Source: Macrotis lagotis (Eukaryota > Chordata > Mammalia > Peramelemorphia > Peramelidae). Taken from it: a stretch of DNA of 64,000 bases. The notes below the pieces were generated by a model. That model saw nothing but the letters and a program-made list of their open reading frames with translations. It did no database searches and had not been told where the DNA came from. Below are positions 1 through 10,620 of this stretch, piece after piece. Position 1 is the stretch's first letter. Each line of letters begins with the position of its first letter. The stretch covers positions 281,505,221 through 281,569,220 of the forward strand of contig NC_133658.1 in the NCBI RefSeq assembly GCF_037893015.1. The letters are read 5' to 3'. The translations under genes and the position numbers were made by a program.

Positions 1-149
1 AACTTACCAAATAGAGGAAAAGATGGTAATGGCAGAGAGATCTTCTCAGGTGAGAAGGCTGCTGGGACATGGAGAAAGAAATCTTGAGAGGCAGGAATGA
101 AGCCCAAAAAAGAATGAAAGATCTTCAACTCCTTCAAATGTCCTTTCCC

Positions 150-312
150 CTAATCATAGTCTAGCACACTTGTGTATATATTATATCCCTTTCCAGGAGA
201 TCATAAACTTATTGAGGTAAAAAACTATGTCACTTTTCATCTTAATACCCCTAGAATCTTGGATCATTATTTGTATGTAGTAGGTATTTAATAAATATTT
301 GTTGTTTTTGAA
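150..312 (+). repeat. LINE-2 3' end fragment
   Basis: The segment reads like the extreme 3' end of LINE-2: a 'cataaacttattgaggtaa' phrase, then a degraded equivalent of 'cctagcacagtgcctggcac', then 'gtaggtatttaataaatatt'. No coding part is present. It is strongly diverged, so the left boundary is approximate. Confidence 0.55.
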
Positions 313-1250
313 TTATGATGGTGGGTCAGAAGTTTTATCTTCCTATAGGAAGGATGGCGTATTAGTCAAACTAAAGCTTTTTTATTTGATTGCATCTCCA
401 CAACAAATAATTATCCTTATATGAGGATAGTCAGTCTAATAACTATCCTTATATGAGAATAGACTTATCTTTCAACTACACAAATAGACATATCTGGGGA
501 TTGCTGTAGTATTTCATAAGTGTATCAGACTGATTCAAAATGCAGCCAACATCAAGGATAAAGGACCAATACAGTATCATCAAAGTCAGGATAATGAAAA
601 CACATGCTGGTATTTAAATATAAACAGCACAGATGCTCTTTTGTTTATTTTTTTCCAATTGACTAAATTCCTGGAAATTCTGGATTTGTTCAATTCCTAG
701 AGTATATTCTCTTCTATGGTCAGGAGGGGGAGCTCCCAGCCTAGGTTGGGAATCACGTATGGGGACTATGTGGGAGGATGTGAGTCAGGCCATAAACAAA
801 ATGTCTTAAGAAAGTTACACTTTCCGACTCTGATTCTCAAATTACCTACTTTTATGCATGTGTAAAGAAACGTAGAGAGAATAAAGCACAACTCTCAAGA
901 AGACCTGGGGAAGAGTTATCTGTGAAATTTAACTATAGCTTGAATGCAGACAAAAATTACTTTTTTGGCTGGCAAGACACTGCAGGACCATATGGAACAA
1001 AATAGAGAGAGGCATCATTTTATATACTTCCTTTGAATACTAGTTACCTAAGTCTATATTTATATCTTTCATTCTTAAGTTGACTTTTCATCCATTCATA
1101 ACTCTTATTAGTATAAAATCTTTTCATGATTCCAAAGAGGTTTTTTTGTTGTGTTTTGTCTTTGGAGATAGAATCTTTCTATCCCACTCCAGTTGGAAGT
1201 ACAGTTTCTTTTCATAGGCCTGATTCAATTGCTGACTGGCTTGTAAACTT
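313..1250. other. Unique-looking DNA, no gene seen
   Basis: No repeat family or coding signal is recognised. Two related hairpin-like words, tatcctTATATGaggata and its near copy, occur at 412-430 and 444-462, a 32-bp offset. The rest is A/T-rich with scattered stops in all frames. Confidence 0.4.
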
Positions 1251-1260
1251 TGACTTACTC

Positions 1261-1414
1261 TTTTTTTTTATGTTTTATTGCAAGGCAATGGGGTTAAGTG
1301 GCTTGCCCAAGGCCACACAGCCAGGTAATTATTAAGTGTCTGAGGCTGGATTTGAACTCAGGTCCACCTGACTCCAGGGCCAGTGCTCTATCCACTGCAC
1401 CACCTAGCTGCCCC
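1261..1414 (-). mobile_element. CORE-SINE (tRNA-headed, marsupial type)
   Basis: A minus-strand copy. It starts with the T-run that is the complement of the A tail, passes through 'caaggcaatggggttaagtg' and 'ggccacacag', then the B-box complement 'gatttgaac', and ends with 'cacctagctgcccc', the complement of the 5' head. It is flanked by gacttactc (1252-1260) and gacttaatc (1415-1423), an 8 of 9 match that fits a target-site duplication. This is full-length for the family (about 150 bp). Confidence 0.9.
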
Positions 1415-1512
1415 GACTTAATCTATTTTTGACTTGGACTGGTTCTCTCCTTTTTTTTTTTTAAGGCAGCTTTATGGCTTCTCCTGACCTCCAAGGGCTC
1501 ACCATATTAATG

Positions 1513-1640
1513 CCAGGTTTTTTTTTACAAAGCAATGACTTGCCCAAGGTCACACAGCTAAGTGTCTGAGGGCAGATTTGAACCCAGGTACTCCTGGCTC
1601 CAGGGCCAATGCTCTATCCACTGTGCCACCTAGCTGCCCC
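1513..1640 (-). mobile_element. CORE-SINE with internal deletion
   Basis: A second minus-strand copy close to the first. The T-run, 'tgcccaaggtcacacagcta' and 'cacctagctgcccc' are present. It is shorter than its neighbours: part of the 'gggttaagtg' region and the 'aattatta' linker are missing. Flanks share only 'attaat', so the duplication is weak. Confidence 0.82.
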
Positions 1641-2067
1641 ATTAATATCAGTCTTTATGAAGAAACCTTGAATCTCATTGTAGCTCAGAATACTAGAGCT
1701 CAAGGATCCACTAGTCTCAGCTTGCCTCTCATAGTTGGGATTTTAGGCACGTACTATTATATTACACAGGGAACCAAAGCATTTCTCACAAATTCCTGGT
1801 AGTCTTTGAAATTCCACTTCAGAATGTGGGGAAAAAATGTAGTTTTCATTTTAAATATGTGGAAACTGAGACACAGTTGGAAATAATTACAATATAGTAA
1901 TATATGGAGTTGAACAAGAAACATTTAGTCCCTACCTTCTCAGGCTGGCTTGCTAATGAGTATGCACATATGAAAACTTGAGTTTTAAGGTGTTGTATTA
2001 TGACTATTTCTGATATATATATGTATATAACCAAATGACATCCATTGTTTCATAGTGGCATATGTGT

Positions 2068-2187
2068 TTCCCTTAGCCCCCAAAAGAATGTAAGTTCCTT
2101 GAGGTAAGGGAGTTTTTCCATATTTTAATTTCAGTACCAAGGACAGCACATACAATTTGGTAGGCACTCAATATATGTGGAAATGAT
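2068..2187 (+). repeat. LINE-2 3' end fragment
   Basis: Carries 'aatgtaagttccttgaggta', a diverged 'cctagcacagtg' equivalent and 'taggcactcaatatatg', in the order of the LINE-2 3' untranslated end. Only the last 120 bp or so remain. Confidence 0.6.
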
Positions 2188-2492
2188 ACGAAATACTTGT
2201 GTCCTTACAGGTGCCTATATAGTCATGGAATTTGTGACTCTCACCTGTAGAGCAGCCTGGCTAAGTTTAGAGAAGTTTATCACCAGAAAGATGACTGCTA
2301 GATAAGGAATTTTAGAGCCACAGCAACTTATGAAACCAACTTCTAATTAATACAAATTAATACATTTAATACACAAGAAGAGAAAGTACCTATAATAATA
2401 AAATCATAAGAAATTTTAAGCTTGAAGAAATATATGGATGTATACATGTGTAACATAAGCTTTGAGTATGTATATAAGTGTATACTTATAGG

Positions 2493-2690
2493 AGACACAG
2501 CTGTACTATAGAAATGACCTCAAGACCAGGAAGATCTGAGTTCAAGTCTTGCTTATGACACATACTTGCATGGGCAAGTCATTTAATCTTTCAGTGTTCT
2601 AGGTGACTCTCTAGGACTATAAACTGCAAAAGTGATGCCTTGCATTAGGAGAAGGAGTTTACTTTTCAGAGAGATCCTGGTACAATGGAT
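2493..2690 (+). repeat. MIR-like tRNA-derived SINE
   Basis: Contains 'gatctgagttcaagtcttgc' (B-box position), 'tgggcaagtcatttaatctt' (CORE position) and a 3' part with 'gactctctaggactataaac'. I recognise the 3' body as a recurrent marsupial SINE type but cannot name it with certainty. Confidence 0.5.
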
Positions 2691-2779
2691 TGACAAATGC
2701 AGTCCCTATCTTTATATATCTTAGCATATATAAAAATAGGAGAAAGGAGGTTATCATCAAAGGTTTCTAATGATGAGGA

Positions 2780-2935
2780 GCCCTACATCTCATAAACCAG
2801 TCCATTCTACTTTTGGTCAACCTTGATTATAAGGAAGTTTTTCCTCACATCAAAACTAAGTCTGCTTTTCTGTGACTTCCCTCTTTTGTTCCTTGTCCAG
2901 AGTCTGGGATCCAAGAGGAAATTCCAGCTCATTTA
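2780..2935 (-). repeat. LINE-3/CR1-like fragment, antisense
   Basis: Reading the minus strand, the order resembles the 3' third of LINE-3: the complement of 'ggaagttttt cctcacatc' lies beside the complements of the 'agagctgtcc aaaagtggaa' and 'tggaagttgc' phrases. The right end is uncertain because a short 'ctagatgaactctgag' tail of the opposite sense follows. Confidence 0.5.
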
Positions 2936-3490
2936 TAGACTGAACTAGATGAACTCTGAGATAAGCTTCCAATGCTGAGATTCTGTCATGGATAAATCAG
3001 GAAGAGGGAGAGTTTTTGTGTTTTAAAAATTTCCCAACATCTCATGTAATCACTGTAAAGAAACTTCAGCCGGGTTGAAACCATGCCAGCTACAAATGAA
3101 AGCAGAAAAAAAAATCAGCCAATGCTTTGAGTATTTCAGTTGTTTGGACACAGTATTGGACTTCTGTCTTTATTTGGGGTAGAATTATGGTGATATCAAT
3201 TTTTGATGAATTATTGATAGTTGATGCAATTGGAATCAATGATTCTTCAGCTGATTCCTAATAAGCAGATGTCCTCATTAAAACCAGCATAAAGCAAAAC
3301 AGTCTCTTTGGTGGATTTGCATTTTTTCCCCAAACTTGTGGTGCAGTTGTGTATGTATTTGAGGGAGGCAGTAAGTTGTCTGAACCAAATATACAGGAAA
3401 TATATTCACCCAGATAGACTAGTAATTAATAGGAGACAATATCTAGGAATAGAGTCTGCAATAAAACCATGGCAAAAGATATGTACACAA
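2936..3490. other. Mostly unique DNA; ttgat-rich patch
   Basis: No gene seen. The patch at 3180-3260 is rich in 'ttgat/atcaa' words in both orientations (for example 'attattgatagttgatgc'), which could be homeodomain-type binding words or chance in A/T-rich DNA. Positions 2936-2990 hold a MIR3/L3-like tail. Confidence 0.35.
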
Positions 3491-3562
3491 TTATATATAT
3501 ATATATATATATATATAGATAGATAGATAGATAGATAGATATAGATATATAACATATAGAGC
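3491..3562. repeat. (TA)n(TAGA)n microsatellite
   Basis: A run of TA dinucleotides passes directly into TAGA tetranucleotides and back into a short impure TA stretch. It is likely length-variable. Confidence 0.95.
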
Positions 3563-3818
3563 TAGACATTCAAATGCAAGAGGGCAAATTTGACATGATA
3601 GCAACATTGAGTTTTGTTGGCATGGGACTCATGACTACAACAGCTCTATTCAAGAGGAATAGTATAAATAAAAGAGAGAATAGACTACTACTATTAAAAC
3701 TTTATAGTCATTTGTTAAATTGAAGAACCTGAAGGGAGAAACATGAAAGAGAGCATTAGGATGAGAAACAATTGATATGGAAGTAAAAGTGATATTGTTA
3801 TAAGGGTAATCTAAAGAC

Positions 3819-4062
3819 ACTGGGTAACTAGATGGAGAAGCACTGGACTTGGAATCAGGAAGACATCTTCAATTCAAAGCTAGCCTCAGATACTAACTGT
3901 ATTACTCTGGGCAAATCATTTAATCCTGTTTGCCTTAGTTTTTTCAGCAGTGAAATAAATGATCTGGAGAAGGAAATGGCAAACTACTCCAGTACCTCTA
4001 CCAAGAAAACTTCAAATGAGGTTTTGAAAACTCAGGTATAACTGAACAGCAACAATAACAAA
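3819..4062 (+). mobile_element. SINE with RTE/BovB-like tail
   Basis: The head 'gggtaactagatgg' and 'ggacttggaatcagga' is followed by a CORE-like 'ctctgggcaaatcattta', then the long 3' body 'ggagaaggaaatggcaaact', 'ccaagaaaacttcaaatga' and 'aactgaacagcaacaataac'. The last part resembles the 3' end of RTE/BovB LINEs. About 245 bp, close to the size of its other copies here. Confidence 0.78.
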
Positions 4063-4515
4063 TTCTAGCATCACTGGTTTCCTTTGTAGTGAGATATTAT
4101 TTTGTTTTATTCACTTAAAGATATTATTCTGAGAAGGGGGCCATAGGTGTCAGCGATTTAGAGAGGGGTACAAGACACAAAAACCATTTTTTTCCTGTTG
4201 TAAAGTAAAAATGATTCAAATAAAGTTAATTTATTTCATCCTTTTCATCACAGGTTCCACATAAAGATCCTTACCTTTGCTCATTTTCAAGATGTGCATC
4301 AACAAGAGTTTACCAAGCAATGTCTAAACATAAATATGACAGCAAACTTAATATTTTAAAGTATTGTGCAAACAAGTGTGATATGCTTTTTTTTCATGAA
4401 AGAAAAAAATTTTATCCTTCATAGTACTTGGGACAGTATATAATCTTATAATTCTTCTCTAATATTGTTTATAGCACCTTAAGTTGCTGTCAGTAGTTCA
4501 AATAATATTATGATA
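4063..4515. other. Unique DNA with exon-like word
   Basis: No repeat recognised. At 4230-4253 a pyrimidine run ends in 'catcacag', a good splice-acceptor shape, and the following frame is open for about 57 codons to a stop near 4425. The peptide matches no family I know, and no start codon or donor supports it. Confidence 0.3.
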
Positions 4516-4517
4516 GT

Positions 4518-5862
4518 CATATCAGACCAACTATTTCCTTTTTTGAGAGAATAGTTGGATTGATAAACATAGTAGACTTAGATTTTAGCTAAGTGATAAA
4601 ATGCCTCATGCTAACCTATGGATAAGATGAAAAGTTGTAACCTAAGTGATAATAAAATTATGTGAATTTGAACTGACTATCAGAGACCAAAATGTAATTA
4701 TTAATAAGAGGATATAAACTTGGATCTAGATCTATAGTGAAGTGCCCTAGGGATCTAGCTTGCTTGATGTTCAACATTTTAAATCAGTGACTGGGAGGAG
4801 AGTAATAGAAAACATGTTTTATAAACTCTGCAGATGGCATGAAGTTGAAAATGACATGTTGCATGATAAAAGTCTTGATACCCCAAATCTTTATAAGCTA
4901 GAATGATGGACAAAATAAAATAAGCTGAAGTTAAGTATGGATACACATCAAAGTCTACATTTAGGTTCAAATGGCCAACTTCACAAATGCAGAATGGGAG
5001 AAATATGACTAAAAAATAATTCTTATCTACCCTTTCCCCTTCCAGCTACCAGAAATAATGATACCCTTTACTACATTAAAAGAGACTGAACATTTATATT
5101 GTAGGAGCTAATGATTGTACTATGCCATACCCTATTCAGATCACATCTGTACCACTGTGTTTAGTTTTGAGTATCAAAACTAGGAAAGCCATAGATGATC
5201 TGGATCATGTCCAAAAGAGTACATCATTGGGAAAGTACAAGGAGCAGGAAATATGACATTTTTGTGATCAATAGAACTTTGGGCCCTGGGGAGGAGACAT
5301 TTCAGAAGCTTAAGGATGTATGGAAAATTTTAATAATTAGAGCTGTCTAAAAGTGGAATCAAGGCTGATGGAGGTAATGGATATCTGCACATTGTGAGTG
5401 CTTAAGAAGGATTGTTACAAACATTTACTGGGGAACATATCCAGAGGAGGGAGATAGCATGATACCTGAGAATAGGGATAGAGGAAGCTATATCATGTTA
5501 AGTATCCATTGAAGAAACGGTATGATTGACCTGAACAAGGGAAGACTTAGGGGTTATGGTAGCTGTTTTTAGATATTTGAAAGGTTGTTATATGGAAGCC
5601 AAATAACACTTGATTGACTTGTCCTTAGGGGAAAGAAGTAAGATAATGATTGGAAATTGCAAAAAAAAAAGAGGAAATTTCAATTGGAAATAAGGGAAAG
5701 TTCTAGGAATGAGAGTTACATAAAAATAGAAAGGACAGTTGTGACTGATAATGTTTTCTTTTTCATTGGAGTCTTGAAGCATAGGTGAGAGGGTGAAAAG
5801 GGGAATTTTTATTCAGTACAAGGTCCATTTAGTGCCCTCAAAGGTCCCTTCTTAATAGCTTA
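4518..5862 (+). mobile_element. LINE-3/CR1-like LINE, RT region to 3' end
   Basis: A long, decayed sense copy. In order it shows the reverse-transcriptase stretch around 'cagaccaactatttcctttt', then 'gtgccctagggatct', then the 'ctgcagatggcatgaagttg' segment where the family encodes FADD, then 'ccaacttcacaaatgcagaa', 'agagctgtctaaaagtggaa' and a 3' end like 'aaaggtccctt'. Stops and indels are frequent, so it cannot code. The 5450-5550 stretch is poorly preserved. Confidence 0.62.
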
Positions 5863-6949
5863 TATTTTTCTATCAATAAATGGTTCTATATTTTTATAAC
5901 TATTTCTGTCAAGCTATTCTATACTTTTATGATTCCTTTCTATCATCTTGAGTCTAAAACAAAAAAAACCCTTTTTCTTATTTTAGGCTGGAGGATCAAA
6001 AGAAGACACAAAATCTTACAAGATGAATGAACAAAGAGGAATTACATTCTGGGAGGATACAGATATGGGGAGGGAAACAAACCCCCATATGCACTACAGA
6101 TTGCTTGACAGTAGATGGAACCCCTGTTCTTTCTTTTACAACATATCCTACTTCCTCCTCTTCTCCCCATAATCCACCACAAACACCTTAAATGGGATAA
6201 AGGAATTTCTTCTATTTGCCACTTTCTGGGAATTCTATGCTCAGAAACCTCAAAGTAAAACTTTCCTGGGGGCTTGTTTATTCCACAATTTTTAATTGCA
6301 AAATGAAAACCCTTCTGTACTTGGAATGGGAGAAGAAATTCATTGCGTCAGCAAGATTGTAATTCCCGTTTGGATTGTAGCTCCTATATGTAAATACAAT
6401 GCATTGTTTAAGATAGGCAGCTATAAATTCCTGGGAAAAGAGAATAAAGTTCCTTTTGTTTTGATAGTACATTAATTAATTTCTATATTATATATTCTAG
6501 GATTTTATCCATTTTATTTTGAATTCCCTAAGTCACTAAAATCAGCTTTTTTATATATTTATCTTAATTGACTTTGGCTTATACTTTTCCTTCTAACTTG
6601 CATTTGAGAGTTGATTTTAATCAGTGATAGGAGAAAATGGAAGTGAGTCTAAATACCTCTAGCCAATTAGTTTGAAATTTTCTCTATTATTTTATCATTT
6701 GAAAAGATCACCCTTTCTTTGCAGAGATGGTGGAGTATAGGTATGAAATATTATATACACTCTAACTTTAGTTGGTTGGTTTTCTATTTTTTTCCTTGCT
6801 CTCAGAGCTCATTCACTGGCTAGGGGAAGATGAAAGATAATTTAGAAATGATGGTGTCATAAAAACCAAAGCTATGTATAAAAATTATAACCTATAGTGT
6901 TTGTTGGTAGATAGACTTTTTTTTTGCAAGGAAATAGGATTTTGTTATT
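5863..6949. other. Unique-looking DNA, no gene seen
   Basis: No coding signal. The block 6230-6480 has balanced, non-repetitive sequence (including 'cattgcgtcagcaag' and 'ggattgtagctcctatatg') and could be a conserved element. The remainder is A/T-rich with no recognised family. Confidence 0.35.
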
Positions 6950-7295
6950 GTATGAATTGTTTCTCTGTTCACTTCATTTTGCATCAGTTCACACAAGTCT
7001 TCTTAAGTTTTTATGAAATTGTCTCCCTTATTTCATATCCCATCACATTCATATATGTGCTTGTTTTGATAGCACATATACTAAAATTGGAATGACATGA
7101 AAATTATCACGACCCCTGTGCAAGGATGACATGCAAATTTATGAAGCATTCATATATATGGTAATGTATTCAGTCATTTCCCCAATTCCAGAGTACTCCT
7201 TAGTTTTCAGTTGTTTGCAACTACTATTTTTGTGCTTATGTTTCTTTTTCTTTACTGTTGATCTCATTGGGACTATAAACCCAATAGCAGTACTC
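6950..7295 (-). mobile_element. L1 3'-region fragment, antisense
   Basis: Phrases such as 'cacttcattttgcatcagtt', 'acacaagtctt', 'catcacattcatata' and 'cagtcatttccccaatt' follow the order of the complement of L1 near the end of ORF2. The copy is split by the U6 pseudogene at 7057-7157, after which the L1 order resumes. The right end, near 7295, is set by 'gggactataaaccc'. Confidence 0.6.
7057..7157 (+). pseudogene. RNU6 pseudogene: U6 spliceosomal snRNA retropseudogene
   Basis: Begins GTGCTTGTTTTGATAGCACA against the U6 5' stem GTGCTCGCTTCGGCAGCACA, then keeps 'tatactaaaattggaa' and 'tgcaaggatgacatgcaaat'. The ACAGAGA-region equivalent is shortened and mutated ('atgacatgaaaattat'), so splicing function is unlikely. 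The T-run needed for Pol III termination is absent. The 10-bp word attcatatat lies immediately before the copy (7047-7056) and at its 3' end (7148-7157), as expected of L1-mediated retroposition. The insertion lies within an antisense L1 fragment. Confidence 0.92.
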
Positions 7296-7299
7296 TACT

Positions 7300-7470
7300 T
7301 AGAATCATAAAACCTGGGTATAAGCTTTGGGTCCTCTGGTTATTAGCTATGTGACGTTGAGAAATCATTTCCTTTCTCTGGACTTTGATATGTTCCTCTC
7401 TGAAATGAGAAGTTGGACTAGATAACCTCTAAGGTCCTTCCTGAAAAATCTATGATTCTTCAATCCATCT
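7300..7470 (+). repeat. MIR3-like SINE
   Basis: A degraded CORE region ('agctatgtgacgttgagaaa') precedes the characteristic 3' end 'ttggactagataacctctaa', 'ggtccttcctg' and 'tctatgattctt'. The last segment is the L3/CR1-like tail. Confidence 0.62.
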
Positions 7471-7811
7471 CCACTTTTTGGAATTTATATCTGTTGTCAT
7501 CTAGGTTTTTCTTATAAGCTTCTATAGGATCACAAAGCAAGAGTTTTCCTTGATCTTTACAGCATTGTCAAGGTCAATATTTATTGAGCTAATTTTTTTA
7601 AGATGCAGAAAAGGACACTGATTTTGAGGAATGTTTTTTTCAAAATTAAGCAGATTCAACCTTTGAACCTCCTGAGATAGTTAGAAAACTACCATCTTGC
7701 TAAAGATGGTTATCTTAGATGAAGATACTGATTCCCAAGGTCTAGTTGAATGATAAGACACATCAGGTATAATGGAATTCCCCTTCCTGAGCCTGTCCAA
7801 TCCAAAAATCA
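7471..7811. other. Unique DNA, nothing recognised
   Basis: A/T-rich sequence with no repeat family, promoter-like or coding signal that I can support. Confidence 0.35.
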
Positions 7812-8026
7812 TCAGTAGCAGGAAGCATACTGAATTTGGATTTAGGTGACCTTGATTTTGAGGTCTGTCTCTGGCATAGCTACTCATTGTATGAACTTCT
7901 CTCAAATTCAGTTTCCTTTCTGCAAAATTGGGATAACAATAGTACTGACTTAAACAAGGCTCTTATGGGAATCAAGTGCCTTGCAAATCTTAAAGCACTA
8001 TATTAATATCAGCTATTGTTATTGCT
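7812..8026 (+). repeat. MIR SINE, sense
   Basis: A degraded head is followed by 'aaattcagtttcctttctgc', 'gggataacaatagtactgac' and the 3' phrase 'cttaaagcactatattaata' ending near 'gctattgttattg'. This is the marsupial form of the MIR 3' end. Confidence 0.65.
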
Positions 8027-8071
8027 CATTTAAAGAAAAAGACAGAGAGGTCACTTAGAAAATGAATCTCA

Positions 8072-8226
8072 AGGGGCTGCTAGGTGGCACAGTGGATAAA
8101 GCACCAGCCTTGGAGTCAGGAGTACCTGGGTTCAAATTCAGTCTCAGGCACTTAATGATTACCTAGCCATGTGGCCTTGGGCAAGCCACTTAACCCCATT
8201 TACCTTGCAAAAACCTAAAAAAAAAA
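8072..8226 (+). mobile_element. CORE-SINE, full length
   Basis: The best sense-strand example here. A box A-like TGGCACAGTGG lies at 8085-8095 and a box B-like GGTTCAAATTC at 8129-8139, giving an internal Pol III promoter layout. These are followed by 'ccatgtggccttgggcaagc', 'cttaaccccatttaccttgc' and an A-rich tail. Target-site duplication aatctca lies at 8065-8071 and 8225-8231. Confidence 0.93.
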
Positions 8227-8239
8227 TCTCAGCACACTT

Positions 8240-8366
8240 TTAACTTTTATCAAATTACTTTTTTTCTCAATGAGGGGGGAGGTGGGGAAGAATTTAAAAC
8301 CCAAGGTTTTGAAAATGAATGTTAAAACTTATTTTTGCATATAACTGGAGAAAAATAAAATAAAAT
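8240..8366 (+). mobile_element. L1 3'-UTR terminal fragment, sense
   Basis: A G-rich patch 'gaggggggaggtgggg' is followed by 'aatgaatgttaaaac', 'gcatataactgg' and 'aaaaataaaataaaataac'. This is the order of the marsupial L1 3' end running into its poly(A). Confidence 0.55.
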
Positions 8367-8376
8367 AACAACAGCA

Positions 8377-8528
8377 GGGGTGGCTAGGTGGCTCACTGGA
8401 TAGAGCACCCGCCCTGGAGTCAGGAGTACCTGACTTCAAATCCAGCCTCAGACACTTAATAATTAACTAGTTGTGTGGCTTTGGGCAAGCCACTTAACCC
8501 CATTGCCTTGCAAAAAACTAAAAAAACA
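8377..8528 (+). mobile_element. CORE-SINE, full length
   Basis: Head 'ggctaggtggctcactggat', 'ctggagtcaggagtacctga', B-box position 'cttcaaatcc', 'tggctttgggcaagccactt' and an A-rich tail. Flanks 'aacaacagcag' and 'aacagcaaca' suggest a short target duplication. It inserted at the tail of the preceding L1 fragment, a typical A-rich landing site. Confidence 0.9.
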
Positions 8529-8539
8529 GCAACAAAAAA

Positions 8540-9500
8540 GAAACTGAGTTTCAGAAATAAGGTCATGTACTCAATTCCTGATTAATTTGGCTGATGCACA
8601 TTAGAATTTATGAATAATCTTAGTATGATTATGCTATAGACATTTGGGATTCAAAAAGGAAAGCAAGGAACACAGAAGACAGACAACAATATGGCTCAAT
8701 GCTTCTCCCACCTTCCCCAAAACCAAAACAATAGCATTCTGATGCTTGGCAGAAGAATCTCTGATCTGAAAGATTTAACTGTAGGGTATAAAAGACAGCA
8801 GACCAGATATCCAAGAAGGTACTCCTTTGCTCATCTGCATCTGTCCCTTATCTTACAATTGTTAACAACAAATAAACTCTCCAAGAGGCAATGTTCCCTT
8901 AGTAAGAGCTCCAAGATGATAAACAACAAAAGACCTCATCAATCATACCTCCAGTTTCCAGCTACAATTAGCAAGTTCTATTATCTCCTGAAGGACACTT
9001 GTAGCACAGTGCAAACCATAGCGTCCCTAATATTATAACACTGCATGGAGAAAGGGGAAAACTTGAATTGCATTAGCATTACATTAGGGTCCCATGACTG
9101 TTTATATCAGCACTTTGTGGTTATTTATGAATTCATTTATTTGCTAGGACAAGCCTTTCTGCATTCTGTTGCCATGGTTGCTGTAACTCCTGTATCCTAT
9201 TAATTCTGCATGTTATGAAATAAATATAGATCAGACAATTATGGTGCAGTTTTTTTTATATTTTATTGTGCTGTTTGATTCCTGATGTCTTGGAGGGAAA
9301 GCTTCTAGAATCCAAGCATCTTATAGAACATCATTCTGAACAATTCATCATAGAACTGGGATAAGAGGAGGATACAGAAGATTCAGAAAGACTCAGGAAC
9401 TGAAGATGCAGAGAGACACAAACATAGAGACCCAATGCTTAAACATTTAGTTGAATCAATAACTTCCAAATTTTTACAGTGGTGATTTGATAGCTATGGT
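8540..9500. other. Unique DNA; candidate conserved block
   Basis: No repeat or gene is supported. Positions 8640-9240 are non-repetitive and motif-rich: 'cattagcattacattag' near 9070 and GTTGCCATGGTTGC at 9168-9181, a partial RFX/X-box-like word. Frames stay open for up to 115 codons on the plus strand, but the minus strand is open as well, so coding is not indicated. Confidence 0.4.
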
Positions 9501-9504
9501 GATA

Positions 9505-9612
9505 AAGAGTATTCATTCATTCAAACATTTGTTTGTGTGACTACTTTCTATGAACAGAGTTCTGGGTTTGGTACTGGGGAAAGTCCATAGATAATTAAGA
9601 CATTCCTATTCT
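9505..9612 (-). repeat. LINE-2 3' end, antisense
   Basis: Reads as the complement of the LINE-2 tail: 'cattcattcaaacatttg', then diverged equivalents of 'actatgtgccaggcac', 'ggtactggggaa' and 'cattcctattctcagag'. Confidence 0.55.
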
Positions 9613-9613
9613 C

Positions 9614-9716
9614 AGAGAAAAGGAAATGACAAACTACTCAGTGTTTTCATTACAAACACCCCAAATGGAGTCATAAGGAGTGGGACACAACCAAAATGAC
9701 TGAACAACAAAAATTC
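9614..9716 (+). mobile_element. RTE-tailed SINE, 3' fragment
   Basis: Only the 3' body remains: 'aaaggaaatgacaaactact', 'accccaaatggagtcataag' and 'aaaatgactgaacaacaaaa'. The tRNA-like head is missing. Confidence 0.62.
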
Positions 9717-10097
9717 TTAGGGAATTTATAGATGAAAAGAAAAACACATTTCCCAGTAAGTTAATGATTTTTTTTGTCTGATATCCTGATCAAACTATAG
9801 TATTATGTTTGTTGAATTGAGTTGAATTTTGATCAAAGAAAATGCTGGAATCTTCACACAAATAAGTCAAGAAATGCGATGGTATGAAATATACTGCTTC
9901 TGATATAGACCTGAGCTTTTGTAAGATAACTACTGGACATCTGAATCTAAATGCCACTTTGTCATACAAGCAATGAAAGCTTTATTATTTTTGATGGGAA
10001 AATATTCTTGCCCAGAACCAAATTGTTTGGATTTTGAGGGTTTGCATATTGGGGATTGGTAGAGGGGAACAGAAAATGTGAGGGTGTTGGGAAGAGG
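9717..10097. other. Unique DNA, nothing recognised
   Basis: A/T-rich DNA with no family or coding signal I can support. Confidence 0.3.
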
Positions 10098-10172
10098 TCA
10101 GTATAATATGATTAAAATAGTATTGGATTTGAAATCTGAAGACTGGGATTGAATCTCACCTTTAGTGGCAGC
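10098..10172 (+). repeat. MIR-like SINE, 5' fragment
   Basis: Head-like 'tagtattggatttgaaatct' followed by 'actgggattgaatctcacc' at the B-box position. It then runs directly into an antisense LINE-2. Confidence 0.42.
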
Positions 10173-10174
10173 AT

Positions 10175-10620
10175 TTGAGTTGGGTTTTGGAGCATACACA
10201 GAAATCCAGAAATGAAGAGGGGGAGGAAAGATGTTTTAGCCCATAGGGATTGAACAATAGCATAGAGGTTGGAAAATCAAGGATGGATAATTATCTGGTT
10301 TGCTAGGAGTGTATGGGGAAAGAGAAGGATGAGTAGAGCCAAATTATGGAGAGTTATTTGGATTGCTTATGACCATTGTAAAAATTTAAGAAGTTATTGA
10401 CTTTAGTTATTTGCACATTGCATCTCTGTGTATCTATCTTTTAGTCCCCAAGTCTTTCTGAATCTCCAGTAGTCTTTCCTTATACTGGTTCTATGATAAA
10501 TTGTTTGGAATGATTTTTCTGTGAGATAAGGAGAAGAATTTGAGCTTTCCATGGCAAGAAAAAAGAAAGTCACTGAAGACTTTTGTACAGAAAAGTGACA
10601 ACTCAATTTATGTGTAAATT
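10175..10620 (-). repeat. LINE-2 fragment, antisense
   Basis: Purine-rich on the plus strand, in the order of the LINE-2 complement: 'gagttgggttttggagca', 'aatagcatagaggttgg', 'gagtagagccaaattatgga' and, after a poorly matching stretch, 'cagaaaagtgacaactca'. No frame remains. Confidence 0.5.

Noticed and set aside
7057..7157. Functional U6 gene
   Set aside because: Mutated ACAGAGA region, no terminator T-run and no clear upstream promoter elements; it sits between short duplications as a retrocopy would.
8072..8150. tRNA gene at the SINE heads
   Set aside because: Box A- and box B-like words are present, but a cloverleaf is not supported and the same head recurs in many dispersed copies.
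8691..9038. 115-residue plus-strand frame in a unique block
   Set aside because: The minus strand is also open over part of it and the peptide is compositionally odd, with no domain. Without conservation data it is not supportable as a gene.
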